From assembly GCA_040756435.1 (NCBI GenBank), contig JBFLZD010000024.1, positions 1-54,047 of the forward strand: DNA of 54,047 nt. Reading direction: 5' to 3'. Source of the stretch: Spirochaetota bacterium. GTDB taxonomy: Bacteria; Spirochaetota; UBA4802; UB4802. Shown here in pieces: positions 24,663 to 34,149 of this stretch; position 1 is the first letter of the stretch; every line of letters starts with the position of its first letter. A program made the translations under genes and the position numbers. The notes beneath the pieces were generated by a model, which was not told the origin of the DNA, searched no databases, and saw nothing but the letters and a program-made list of their open reading frames with translations.

Positions 24663-26480
24663 ATGCTGTCTGATTATCATTATAATACACATACTGTTTT
24701 GGACCTTTTTAAAGACGGTGTTAAGAAATATGGCAATAAAGTCTTATTAAACCGCCATAATGGCACACATTGGGAGTCATTCACCTGGAATCAGGTTGAT
24801 ACAATGGTTCAAGCCTTAGCATCGTACTTCATTGATCTGGGGTTAAAACCTGGGGATGTTGTATCAATCTATTCAGAAAACCGCCCTGAATGGGCAATTG
24901 CCGATTTAGCTACCCTTTCAATTGGTGGTATTGATGCAGCTATTTATCCAACAAATTCTGCACCTGAAGCAGCATACATACTGAAAGATTCTTCATCTGT
25001 TGTTTGCGTGTGTTCATCAAAATTTCAGACTGATAATGTCCTTTCTAAAAAAAGTGAACTGCCAAACTTAAAGAAAATTATTGTATGCGATGATATCAAT
25101 TATAATGATGATATGGTCATCACATTTAAAGATGCAGTTAATGCTGGGAATGCAAACCTGCACATAGAGGAGATAGAAAAGCGTACAAAGAATGTAAAAC
25201 CCGATGATGTAATGACATTAATCTATACATCGGGAACAACAGGCGACCCAAAAGGTGTTATGCTGACACATAAAAATATAATGTTTATATGTCTTACGTT
25301 TAACAAAGTTGAAGCTTTACCAGAAGGTTTTATACACTTATCGTTACTCCCACTATCTCATTCGGTTGAGCGTACCATGGATTACTATAGCGTGTTAGAG
25401 CGTGGAGCTGTAATTTATTATAGCCGTGGTACAGAATACTTTGCAGAAGAACTCAAGGAAATTCGACCACAATGCGATATTCTGGTTCCTCGTGTTTTTG
25501 AAAAGATTTACAACGGAGTTATGGCAAAAGTTAAAGAAATGCCTGAAAAGAAACAAAAGATTTTTAACTGGGCACTATCGGTAGGGCTTCAAGCAGCACC
25601 ATACTTTATGGCAGCAAAGCGCAAACCTCCATTACTTGCACTAAAATATGCAATAGCAAACAAACTTATTTTTTCAAAACTTAAAAATGCACTTGGTCTT
25701 GACCGTGTTATCTGCTGGGGCGCTGCAGGTGCACCGCTGGCAAAAGAAATACATGATTTCTTCTGGGCAATGAATCTTCAGGTACGCAAAGGATATGGAT
25801 TAACCGAAACTTCCCCCGTTCTTGCTGTTGATGGTTCGCCAAAATTGAGGCCAATTAAATCTGATGGCTGGATATGTCCTTTCCCTAAAACGCAGATAAA
25901 GATTGCTGATGACGGTGAAATCCTTGCTAAAGGCCCGCAGCTAATGAAAGGTTACCTTAATAAGCCTGAAGCTACAAAAGAAATGTTTACTGAAGATGGA
26001 TGGATAAAAACAGGCGATATTGGTGTTCTTGACAATGAAGGATACATTAAAATAACTGACCGCAAAAAAGATATTATCGTCACAGCTGGTGGCAAAAATA
26101 TTGCGCCACAGGTTATTGAGCAGCGCTTGCTGATTCATCCCTTTATTGAGCAGATTGCTATCGTTGGGGATGCACGAAAATACATCGTTGCCCTGATTGT
26201 GCCAAATTTTGAAACATTAACACAGTGGGCAGCCACTCAGGGAATATCAGCACCATCCAATGACGAACTGGTAAAACATCCTGATGTGCGTAAAAAATAT
26301 GAAACCATAGTTAATGATGTTAATCAGGAATTTGGCAAGGTTGAACAGATTAAAAAGTTTACACTGCTACCACAGCAATTCACCCAGGAAACAGGTGAAT
26401 TAACGCCTACACTCAAAATCAAACGCAAAGTTATTCAGAAAAAATATGCAGATATTATAGAAGAAATGTACAAAGAATAA
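24663..26480 (+). CDS. Long-chain acyl-CoA synthetase (AMP-forming)
   Basis: 605 residues from ATG 24663 (GTGAGGT just upstream); ATG at 24648 would add five residues. Adenylate-forming motifs are present: LIYTSGTTGDPKGVMLTHKN for the P-loop, GYGLTETSPV, and the hinge region GWIKTGDIGVLDNEGYIKITDRKKD. The C-terminal catalytic Lys is expected in PTLKIKRKVI. Length and the YIKITDRKKDIIVTAGGKNIAPQ segment fit the FadD15/LCFA-CoA ligase branch. The enzyme activates fatty acids to CoA thioesters for oxidation or phospholipid synthesis. It stands upstream of a TetR-controlled lipid-type export set and several acyl-CoA dehydrogenases lie further on. Confidence 0.93.
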   Translation: MLSDYHYNTHTVLDLFKDGVKKYGNKVLLNRHNGTHWESFTWNQVDTMVQALASYFIDLGLKPGDVVSIYSENRPEWAIADLATLSIGGIDAAIYPTNSAPEAAYILKDSSSVVCVCSSKFQTDNVLSKKSELPNLKKIIVCDDINYNDDMVITFKDAVNAGNANLHIEEIEKRTKNVKPDDVMTLIYTSGTTGDPKGVMLTHKNIMFICLTFNKVEALPEGFIHLSLLPLSHSVERTMDYYSVLERGAVIYYSRGTEYFAEELKEIRPQCDILVPRVFEKIYNGVMAKVKEMPEKKQKIFNWALSVGLQAAPYFMAAKRKPPLLALKYAIANKLIFSKLKNALGLDRVICWGAAGAPLAKEIHDFFWAMNLQVRKGYGLTETSPVLAVDGSPKLRPIKSDGWICPFPKTQIKIADDGEILAKGPQLMKGYLNKPEATKEMFTEDGWIKTGDIGVLDNEGYIKITDRKKDIIVTAGGKNIAPQVIEQRLLIHPFIEQIAIVGDARKYIVALIVPNFETLTQWAATQGISAPSNDELVKHPDVRKKYETIVNDVNQEFGKVEQIKKFTLLPQQFTQETGELTPTLKIKRKVIQKKYADIIEEMYKE

Positions 26481-26489
26481 ATTTATTCA

Positions 26490-26563
26490 CACACAGAGAG
26501 CGCTTTTAAACACAGAGTTTTGGGATATATGCTCTGACCCCATTTCACAGCGCTCTCTGTGTG
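26490..26563. repeat. 15 bp inverted repeat enclosing a GCTCTGACCCC motif
   Basis: CACACAGAGAGCGCT (26490-26504) and its exact complement (26549-26563) flank a 44-base loop that contains TATGCTCTGACCCC (26528-26541), the short motif reiterated beside the transposase gene at 34.8 kb. It lies directly after the acyl-CoA synthetase gene and may also act as a terminator. Confidence 0.75.
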
Positions 26564-26626
26564 CTCGACGCACTCTGCATGCTACATTTTTTTCTAACCT
26601 TTTTTAAAAAAAAATCCCATCATATC

Positions 26627-26674
26627 TTGACGAAAATCAAAATCATAGCTATATTAACAAGTACGAACGTTCGT
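26627..26674 (+). promoter_or_regulatory. Promoter and palindromic operator of the TetR-exporter operon
   Basis: TTGACG at 26627 and TATATT at 26650 are 17 bp apart. Seven bases after the -10 box comes the exact palindrome ACGAACGTTCGT (26663-26674), which would cover the transcription start. GAGGTG (26679-26684) then precedes the TetR ATG at 26688. The layout is that of an autorepressed TetR gene. Confidence 0.75.
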
Positions 26675-26687
26675 TCAGAGGTGAATT

Positions 26688-27281
26688 ATGAGCAATACAA
26701 TCACTGATAAGCGGCAGCAAATTCTTGATGTAGCAAAAGAGCTTTTTGCTACAAAAGGATATTCGGCCACAGGCATACGTGAAATAGCCGAAAAGGCGGG
26801 ACTGTCGCTTGGGAATTTTTATAATTATTTTAAAAATAAAGAGGATTTATTTAAAAGCCTGCTTGATCCTGAAAATATACTTATGCATCTTACTCAGATA
26901 AAGCAGATGTTAAATAACAATTTCCCCTTTAATTTTAAAGATATACTAAAGGCAATTAAATTAGTTGTGGATAATGATTTCCATCTCTACAGGCTTATAT
27001 TTATTGATCTTACCGAATTTAACGGATTATACACAGATAAAATACTGGATCGCATCATTCAGGAAGCAACCACAACCTTTAATACCAATGTTAAAAACGC
27101 AATTGTAGGACGCATCATAAAAGACGATGATTACCAATTTTACATCAAAGCATTCATTATATCAACCTTGTCACTTTTGGTCATTGGAAAAATTTTACCA
27201 TCTGCAAATTTTAACGATTCGTCTGATGATTATATTGCTGAAAAGCTTTCCAATGTCATATTGCATGGGATTTTGCTATGA
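26688..27281 (+). CDS. TetR-family transcriptional repressor
   Basis: 197 residues. The N-terminal helix-turn-helix is typical: RQQILDVAKELFATKGYSATGIREIAEKAGLSLGNFYNYFKNKEDL. The C-terminal ligand domain (from about residue 60) is divergent and hydrophobic, which would suit a fatty acyl or other lipophilic ligand. An exact palindrome lies on its promoter. Its stop overlaps the ATG of the next gene (ATGA), so it is the first gene of an export operon and most likely represses it until a hydrophobic substrate binds. Confidence 0.92.
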   Translation: MSNTITDKRQQILDVAKELFATKGYSATGIREIAEKAGLSLGNFYNYFKNKEDLFKSLLDPENILMHLTQIKQMLNNNFPFNFKDILKAIKLVVDNDFHLYRLIFIDLTEFNGLYTDKILDRIIQEATTTFNTNVKNAIVGRIIKDDDYQFYIKAFIISTLSLLVIGKILPSANFNDSSDDYIAEKLSNVILHGILL

Positions 27282-28705
27282 GGTATACACCATACATATT
27301 TTTTTGGGCGATAGTTACTGTAATAGTAAGCAGGGTTGCCTTTGCACAGGAACCTTTTAGCCTTTTATCCGTAGAAGACAAACCAACCGCAAGCATCAAG
27401 GGATTTGTTGAAATTGACACCACCACGTCCACCTATCCCCATCAGGAAACAGCTGACATCTTTAAAAAAGATGAACTCAAAGCAAACACCACTATCAAAT
27501 ATGGCAAGGAGTCATTCTATGTTTATACTGATATACATGCATATCTATTGCCAAATCTGATTAACAAAAACATAAATCCTGCATATCGATATGCATCACA
27601 AACCGACATCCTGCGAAATGGCACCGTTACATCCAGCAATGCAGAAATTAATTTTCGTGAATGTTATATAAATTATGAGATTGGCTCTGTACGCTTGCGT
27701 GCAGGCAATCAGATATTTGCATGGGGAACTGCCGATGCATTTAACCCAACATCGTATTTCAACACATACGACCTTCGTGAATTTCTGTTTAAGGATGAGG
27801 ACACCGAACTCAAGATGGGAGTACCCGCGCTGTCAATGCTTATAACGCTTGGCAATGATACACTTGAGCTTGTTGTCACACCGCTGCATGTGCCACTGCG
27901 CATGCCACAAGCTGACACATTCTGGCAACTGAATGTAAAGGAGGGCCCTTTTCCGGTAACTATCGCACAACCCCAAACCCTGCCTTTTGAAATTGCCAAT
28001 GCTGGCGTTGGTGCGCGCTACTACCACAATGTTGCCGGCTTTGATGTCCACCTGAGTGCATACCACGGTCCTGACACACAGCCATATCTTTTGCCGGTAC
28101 AAACTATATTAAAGCCAAATGAACCGGTTTCAATTCTGGTTGAGCCACACTATGCTATAGTAAACATGGTGGGCACTGCGCTATCAAAGGCATACAAAGA
28201 TTTTGTATTTCAGGTTGAGGCTGTCTATAGCCCTGATAAAACGGGCGTTGTGGATGTTGATTTGCAAAACTTGAGTGCAGCACAGCTTGCAACGCTTCTT
28301 CCCTACAAAACGCGCAAGAGCCATTTTGTAACGTATTCGGCTGGCTTTAATTATTTCATCCCCATCCGCGATTATTTCAAAGAGCACGAAGGGCAATGTG
28401 TGTTTACCTTTGAGTGGAGTCAGTCACACTTTTTTAATGAAGAACTTATGAAGCCAATGCTTTCGGACATTGTTGTGCTGAGATTACAGGATAGCTTTCT
28501 TAATAACAAGCTCACTGTAAAGATAAGCTCATTTATTGAAACGCAAACAAAAAGTTATATGATAATGCCTCACGTTAGCTACCGCTTTGACAGCGGGATT
28601 AACTTTGACGTAACGTACATATATCTAAATATGACAAAAGACTCATATTTTGCAGGCTACAACAACAATGATTGCGTAACAGGGAGGATTAGCTATGAAT
28701 TCTAA
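27278..28705 (+). CDS. Outer-membrane beta-barrel protein, DUF1302-like
   Basis: 475 residues. Signal peptide MRYTPYIFFWAIVTVIVS...AFA. The mature protein has alternating strand patterns and ends in GRISYEF, a C-terminal Phe suited to BAM-dependent insertion. The segment RLRAGNQIFAWGTADAFNP followed by YDLREFLFKDEDTELKMG resembles DUF1302-type barrels (RxGRQxxxWGxxD...INPxDLREFLF), often found with RND exporters. It is likely the outer-membrane pore or receptor of the system. The start overlaps tetR by 4 bp, and the end overlaps the lipoprotein gene by 11 bp. The GCGATAGTTAC motif encodes AIVT in its signal peptide. Confidence 0.8.
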   Translation: MRYTPYIFFWAIVTVIVSRVAFAQEPFSLLSVEDKPTASIKGFVEIDTTTSTYPHQETADIFKKDELKANTTIKYGKESFYVYTDIHAYLLPNLINKNINPAYRYASQTDILRNGTVTSSNAEINFRECYINYEIGSVRLRAGNQIFAWGTADAFNPTSYFNTYDLREFLFKDEDTELKMGVPALSMLITLGNDTLELVVTPLHVPLRMPQADTFWQLNVKEGPFPVTIAQPQTLPFEIANAGVGARYYHNVAGFDVHLSAYHGPDTQPYLLPVQTILKPNEPVSILVEPHYAIVNMVGTALSKAYKDFVFQVEAVYSPDKTGVVDVDLQNLSAAQLATLLPYKTRKSHFVTYSAGFNYFIPIRDYFKEHEGQCVFTFEWSQSHFFNEELMKPMLSDIVVLRLQDSFLNNKLTVKISSFIETQTKSYMIMPHVSYRFDSGINFDVTYIYLNMTKDSYFAGYNNNDCVTGRISYEF

Positions 28706-30413
28706 AATACTCTTTGTGGCGATAGTAACTGTTATAGCCTTTACTTCCTGCGGAGCACTACAGGAGGAATCGGCAGTCATTGCTGGCTTGGTCACGGTGG
28801 ATGAAGGAATTTCACGGACTGAAAGCGCCCCTGTTTTTGTTGCCATTGCTAAAAATGGCGATATGGAAGCCATACAAAACGATCCTGCCAACACCATCAT
28901 TACCGTCATCCAACCCGATGAATCAGGGGAGTTTACCCTTGCGTGCAAAGACTATGGATTAAACAGCGGCGATGAGGTTTTCTTATTTGCGTTTATAGAC
29001 AATGATTATGCGGGCGGCATCTCCTTCCCCACGCCTGGCGATGCGGTTGGCTTTTACAATAATGGATTTAAGCTTTCGTACACCATTGGCATTGATGGCC
29101 AGGCAGATATACATATTAACAGGCAGCAGTACAATTTTAATGCAAGCATCATTGGCATACTTGATGGCAATGAAAGTGGCAATGTCATTCTGATTGCATA
29201 TGCAGGAGATTTCAATTCAAGCAACTTTTCTGATATTGATATTGATGCAGTGATTGCGTATAAAAAAATCATAAAGCCTGCATATCCGGTAAGCTTTACC
29301 CTTCCTGTCATGCCGTATGGATACGATGTCCCAATTGGAGGCGTCTATATCATAGCACTACTGGATGCAAATAATAACGGAATCCCCGACGAAGGCGACA
29401 CCATTGGCTTTGCTGTTGAACCAGGCAGCAATACACCGGTAGCCGTAACCATTACCGATGGTGTGGTTTCTGCTTCTACCATTAGGTTTCTTATGCCCAT
29501 ATACGGTGAACCTGCTACCAATGATCCCCCATTAACCATCACAGGCCAGTTTGATGCTCCAGCCGGATATAGCTCTGACCCCGCCACCAAGCCAATATTT
29601 ATAGTGGTAGCTAAAGGCTCTGACCCCAATGAGGTATTTACCAATATCAAGAACTTAAACACCCAGACATTTGACTTCACCCGCGTTACACAGGGGGAAA
29701 ACAGTTTTGCTCTGACCCTTTCGCGAAGTAAATTTAACCCCGGTGATAGTGTATTTATCTTTGCCCTGTGGGATAAGGATTATGAAAGCGGTTTGCCTTC
29801 ACCAACACAAGGTGATATGTTGGGATTTGTTATGAATAAAAACAATTTTGAATATACGGTTATTCTACAGGAAGGTGATAACCAGTTAATAAAAAGTGGA
29901 TCCCAGTATATATTTAATGGCCATAATGGATATTCATTTACACTGAATAGGAATATATATAATCATAGTGCAGCTATTCGTTTTCAGCTGGAAAAAGGCG
30001 CTTTAAATGATACTCAATTTGCAAACGGGACAAAGGTCCTGGTTGTTGCTGTATATGAAACAGACTCCATATCAACAGGTTATGCTATAGATATGGATAA
30101 AATTATTGCAACAGCTACTGTGCGCATAAACAGGCAAACAGGTTCAAACACCACCGTATATTATAGCATGCCGGTAATGCCAGCACTGCTTGATTCAATT
30201 CCAGCACTACAGGATGGAGAGCTTTGTATTGATAATATATGGGTACTGGCAGTGCTTGATAGCAATGGTAACGGTAAACCTGATGATGGTGAACGGATAG
30301 GATTTTACTGGGGATATTTTATAATTTATTATCCAATAAAGCTTCCATCTCCATTAGGAGATGGTACAACAATTTTAAACAAAACAGTACGTTTTTCAAG
30401 TTATACCTATTAG
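28695..30413 (+). CDS. Lipoprotein with repeated EF-hand-like acidic loops
   Basis: 572 residues. The signal peptide ends in AFTSCGAL, a good lipobox. The mature protein is built of repeated beta-sandwich-like modules. Acidic loops recur: DNDYAGGISFPTPGD, DANNNGIPDEGDTIGF, DKDYESGLPSPTQGD and DSNGNGKPDDGERIGF. The DxNxNGxxDxGD pattern is that of calcium-binding EF-hand-like or thrombospondin-3-like loops, and each is followed by (L/I)GF. I do not recognise the whole protein as a named family. Tight overlap with the barrel gene implies a stoichiometric partner, possibly a periplasmic or surface-exposed plug or ligand-binding subunit. The last 140 bp before the RND gene has no obvious terminator. 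Confidence 0.75.
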   Translation: MNSKILFVAIVTVIAFTSCGALQEESAVIAGLVTVDEGISRTESAPVFVAIAKNGDMEAIQNDPANTIITVIQPDESGEFTLACKDYGLNSGDEVFLFAFIDNDYAGGISFPTPGDAVGFYNNGFKLSYTIGIDGQADIHINRQQYNFNASIIGILDGNESGNVILIAYAGDFNSSNFSDIDIDAVIAYKKIIKPAYPVSFTLPVMPYGYDVPIGGVYIIALLDANNNGIPDEGDTIGFAVEPGSNTPVAVTITDGVVSASTIRFLMPIYGEPATNDPPLTITGQFDAPAGYSSDPATKPIFIVVAKGSDPNEVFTNIKNLNTQTFDFTRVTQGENSFALTLSRSKFNPGDSVFIFALWDKDYESGLPSPTQGDMLGFVMNKNNFEYTVILQEGDNQLIKSGSQYIFNGHNGYSFTLNRNIYNHSAAIRFQLEKGALNDTQFANGTKVLVVAVYETDSISTGYAIDMDKIIATATVRINRQTGSNTTVYYSMPVMPALLDSIPALQDGELCIDNIWVLAVLDSNGNGKPDDGERIGFYWGYFIIYYPIKLPSPLGDGTTILNKTVRFSSYTY

Positions 30414-30554
30414 GATAATTATTTGATAGTATGCGTTTTTCATCACATGAAAAGTGAGGATAAGGGATAGTGAAAATACTAATTATTATCTATTTTTAAA
30501 TGGGGTTTCCCATTATTTTAAATACTAAAACTAATCTAACATAAGGAATGGAAT

Positions 30555-33221
30555 ATGAAAAAGTGGCTCAACATTATACTAACCTATCCAAAAACAGTAA
30601 TAGCAATCATCATTGCTATCACCATTATCGTAGGCAGTGGTGTATTTACAATAAAGTTTGATAGCTCCATTGAAGCGGTTATGCCAAAAAAAGATCCTGA
30701 ATATCTACTCAATGAAGAAGTGAAGAAGATATATGGCAATACCGGCAAATTCATAATTATTGATGTGAATTCCAGCAACATGTTGCAACCGCACATTTTA
30801 TCGCTGGCATCGCATCTTCACGATGACTTAGAAGAATACCAGAAGTTTGATGAAGCAAAAGAAAACAGGCGGTTGACCTTGTTACAGGAACTATCGCACA
30901 ATAAAAGCATATCAATACAAAAACTGTACCAGACGTTTGCCGATGACCCTGCGTTTATACGATACCTCAAGCGTACATTGCAGGAGCTTTCCATTCAACA
31001 CGGTACCCTTTCAAAGCACGACCTGACAAAGATTATCAAAAAATTTACAAAGACAATTGAAATAAAACAAAGCCAGACAGTGGATTTGATACTATCCCCA
31101 TTTACTATGAAAGATCTTTTAGGTAAAAGCGATACGCTATATGTTCGCGATATCGTTGAAAAGGATGAATTGGGAAAACGAAAGATCCCACAAACCAAAG
31201 AAGAGATTGCTGAGTTTAAAAAACGCCTTACTAACAACCCCGCCTTTGAAAAAGGGATTTATGTAAAAGATGCCAATGGCACTATCACTGACTTTGGAAT
31301 ACTTTTACGCTTAATTGACCAGCCTGTGTATGATCCGCTAGTCAAGGAAATTGAAAGCGTTACATCTTTTTACCAGAAAGACATTACTATTATTTTGCAA
31401 GGAATGCCCGTTACTCACCATGAAATAAATGAATATATGAAAACCGACTTAGAGCGTTTCCTGCCCCTGGTACTTGTTGCTATGCTTATTGTGTTTTATC
31501 TTAACTTCAGGTCCATACGGGGGATGTTACTTCCCTTTTCTACTATTGTGCTTTCGGACCTGTGGGTCATTGGCCTTATGGGACACTTAGGCTTTAAGCT
31601 CAATGTCATTGGCGTAGCACTTCCACCACTTATGGCAGCAGTAGGTAGCTCGTATTCAATTCATATCTTAAACCAATACTTTAAAGAATGCAAGAACATT
31701 AAAACAGGAAAAATAAATGTGATTAAATCCTCACTGTTGCATATTTCGTTAACTGTTATTCTTGCAGGGTTCACCACATTTTTAGGATTTATCACATTAT
31801 CCACCAATCAGGTTTCATCAATCCGCGAAATGGGCATTTTTGCTGCATTGGGAGTGCTTTTTGCAGTAGTCATTTCATTAACACTCATCCCTGCATCTCT
31901 GGTACTATTGCCCGAAACTGCAAAAACAATACACTTTACGTCAGCAGTATTATCATATATTAATAATTTGAATTTAGTGGAAAGGATGGTAAAAATACTT
32001 GCAGGCTGGGCAGTAAACAAAAGTGCACTGGTCATTAGCATTTTGATTGTAGCGCTTGGTGTTGCGTTTGTTGGTATGTCAAAAGTAAAAGTTGAAACTT
32101 CGGTGCACGCGTATTTTAAAGAAGGCGACTATGTGCTGACAAGTTCAAAGATTATTGGGCAAAAATTTGGAGGAGCAGCAGGATTGAATATCCTTATTGA
32201 TACCGGCACACCTGATGGAGCAAAAAACCCACACATACTACAGTTTGTTGATAACTTCAGGAACTGGCTTACAGATGAAAACAATATAGATTTAAATATT
32301 GGCCGCACAGATGCATTTACTGATTTTATTAAAACAATAAACTTAGCAATGCACAACAACGATTTTACGTACTATTCCATTCCTGAAACCATACAAGATG
32401 TTGATAGTTACATAGATTTATATAGTGGTAAGGATGATAATGACAACGGCCTTGCAGATGAGTTTGAACCGTATGTTGATAGAAAATTTACCACACTGAA
32501 TATCTTTGCTCGCTTGTGGGAAAAGGAAGGAAAATTTTTAAGCACAAACACTATGCATCACATTATAAATAAAATACAAAATTATCTTGATACCAATATC
32601 CCTGAAGGGTGTACCTATAAAATTACCGGTGAGCCTAAGGTACTGGTGCGGATGTCAGAATATATTGTGCAGGGTCAGGTGATGAGCCTGGGATTGAGTT
32701 TACTTAGTATTTTTGTGGTGGTGCTGCTTATCTTTCATAATCTCAAAGCTGCATTGGTATCGCTCATTCCCATTAGCACTGCGGTGCTTCTTAACTTTGG
32801 TGTGATGGGATTTTTAGGCATTCGCCTTGATATGGCAACAGCCATTATTGGAGCAATTACGGTAGGTATAGGGATTGATGACACCATACACTTTATCAAC
32901 ACGTACCGGCATTTTCACTTAAAGGGATTGCAACAAAAAGAGGTAATTATAAAAACACTCAACCAGGCTGGTGTTGCAATTATGTATACATCACTTGCAT
33001 TAATATTTGGATTTTTAGTGCTGGTAATCTCCAGCTTTAAACCCGTTATATATTTTTCGGTATTGTTGGCAACAACAATGATTACAACAACCTTGGGAGC
33101 ACTTTTGTTTTTACCTGCAACTATTAATTTACTACAGCTTGATCTATCACCTATGACACATACATCACGATTGCTGGAATATTTTAATTTAGGGAAATAC
33201 TTTGAATTTGAATCTGAATAA
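30555..33221 (+). CDS. RND-superfamily exporter (MMPL/HpnN-like)
   Basis: 888 residues with the two-fold RND plan: membrane helix 1 at about 12-32, a large periplasmic domain, a bundle of five helices (from LVLVAMLIVFYLNF to about LIPASLVLLP), then a second helix-periplasmic domain-bundle unit. AITVGIGIDDTIHFINTYR holds the paired acidic residues of the proton relay in the second bundle. The protein is shorter than AcrB-type pumps and matches the hydrophobe/amphiphile exporters that move lipids, hopanoids or sterol-like compounds. Context with a DUF1302-like barrel and a LolA-like protein supports lipid export. The periplasmic loops have an acidic segment (SGKDDNDNGLADEFEPY) that again looks calcium-binding. 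Confidence 0.9.
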   Translation: MKKWLNIILTYPKTVIAIIIAITIIVGSGVFTIKFDSSIEAVMPKKDPEYLLNEEVKKIYGNTGKFIIIDVNSSNMLQPHILSLASHLHDDLEEYQKFDEAKENRRLTLLQELSHNKSISIQKLYQTFADDPAFIRYLKRTLQELSIQHGTLSKHDLTKIIKKFTKTIEIKQSQTVDLILSPFTMKDLLGKSDTLYVRDIVEKDELGKRKIPQTKEEIAEFKKRLTNNPAFEKGIYVKDANGTITDFGILLRLIDQPVYDPLVKEIESVTSFYQKDITIILQGMPVTHHEINEYMKTDLERFLPLVLVAMLIVFYLNFRSIRGMLLPFSTIVLSDLWVIGLMGHLGFKLNVIGVALPPLMAAVGSSYSIHILNQYFKECKNIKTGKINVIKSSLLHISLTVILAGFTTFLGFITLSTNQVSSIREMGIFAALGVLFAVVISLTLIPASLVLLPETAKTIHFTSAVLSYINNLNLVERMVKILAGWAVNKSALVISILIVALGVAFVGMSKVKVETSVHAYFKEGDYVLTSSKIIGQKFGGAAGLNILIDTGTPDGAKNPHILQFVDNFRNWLTDENNIDLNIGRTDAFTDFIKTINLAMHNNDFTYYSIPETIQDVDSYIDLYSGKDDNDNGLADEFEPYVDRKFTTLNIFARLWEKEGKFLSTNTMHHIINKIQNYLDTNIPEGCTYKITGEPKVLVRMSEYIVQGQVMSLGLSLLSIFVVVLLIFHNLKAALVSLIPISTAVLLNFGVMGFLGIRLDMATAIIGAITVGIGIDDTIHFINTYRHFHLKGLQQKEVIIKTLNQAGVAIMYTSLALIFGFLVLVISSFKPVIYFSVLLATTMITTTLGALLFLPATINLLQLDLSPMTHTSRLLEYFNLGKYFEFESE

Positions 33222-33260
33222 AATACAAAACACTAAATTTATTATATAAGGAGGCACATA

Positions 33261-34028
33261 ATGAAAAGATTTCTAATGGTAGCTTTGTGTATTATAAGCG
33301 GTGCGATAGTTACTGTGTATGCAATGACTGGCAGGGAAATAATGGAAAAGTCAGATGCGCTGACCGAGCCAAAAACTGCAATAAGTAAAGCAACGATGGT
33401 AATTTACAAAGGTGGTGATACACTCACGCGAACTATCGAAATGATGGCAATGAAGGTTGGGCAAAATGACAAAGTGCTTGCCGTAGTCAAGGAAGAACCA
33501 GGTGGTGATATTACCAAGGTATTGACACATACCAATAAATCAGGTGAAGATATGCAATGGGTTAAAATGCCCAACGGGAAAGTGAAGCGTATATCTTCAG
33601 GAGATCGCAGTGGTGCGTTTGTCAATTCACATATCTTTTATGAAGATTTGCGATCCCGGAATATTGATGATTATGAATACACCTTGTTGGGAGAAGAAAC
33701 TGTTGAAGGATATGCTTGCTATAAGGTTGAAGCAAAACCAAAACCTGGCAAAAGCATTTATGATAAGGCAATATTTTTTATCATAAAATCAGGCGAATTT
33801 CAGTACTTTGCTGTACGTATAGATATTTTTTATGAAGGATATCTTTACAAACGGTTGATTAATTATAATCTGAAAAAGGTTGATGGCATCATTACACCCT
33901 ATAAAGCTGTTATGTATAGATTGGACAAAAGTGGGCAAAATTTAGGCCGAACCGAAGTAACCATCACAAATCTGCAATACAATAATCCAGCAATTAACGA
34001 GGGTATGTTTAATCAAGGTAAATTATAA
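33261..34028 (+). CDS. LolA-like outer-membrane lipoprotein-sorting protein
   Basis: 255 residues. A signal peptide (MKRFLMVALCIISGAIVTVYA) precedes a single domain with the pattern of the Pfam LolA-like family found beside RND exporters: TMVIYKGGDTLTRTIEMMAMK, MQWVKMPNGKVKRISSGDRSGAFVNSHIFYEDL and LLGEETVEGYACYKVEAKP. The fold is an open half-barrel that carries acyl chains across the periplasm. AGGAGG lies just before the ATG. It closes the export operon and is followed by a good terminator. The GCGATAGTTAC motif again encodes AIVT in its signal peptide. Confidence 0.88.
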   Translation: MKRFLMVALCIISGAIVTVYAMTGREIMEKSDALTEPKTAISKATMVIYKGGDTLTRTIEMMAMKVGQNDKVLAVVKEEPGGDITKVLTHTNKSGEDMQWVKMPNGKVKRISSGDRSGAFVNSHIFYEDLRSRNIDDYEYTLLGEETVEGYACYKVEAKPKPGKSIYDKAIFFIIKSGEFQYFAVRIDIFYEGYLYKRLINYNLKKVDGIITPYKAVMYRLDKSGQNLGRTEVTITNLQYNNPAINEGMFNQGKL

Positions 34029-34056
34029 TTCAATCGTTCCTTTTCTTAACTCCTAT

Positions 34057-34093
34057 TGCAGGCGTGTAACAATGTTAGCGCCTGCATTTTTTT
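34057..34093 (+). terminator. Rho-independent terminator of the exporter operon
   Basis: TGCAGGCG (34057-34064) pairs with CGCCTGCA (34079-34086), with an inner AACA/TGTT extension in the loop, and seven T follow. It lies 29 bp after the LolA-like stop codon. Confidence 0.85.
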
Positions 34094-34149
34094 ATTAGAG
34101 CTATAACAGTATCATCTCTGGGGTATTTCTTATGGTGATGTGATGGTGT

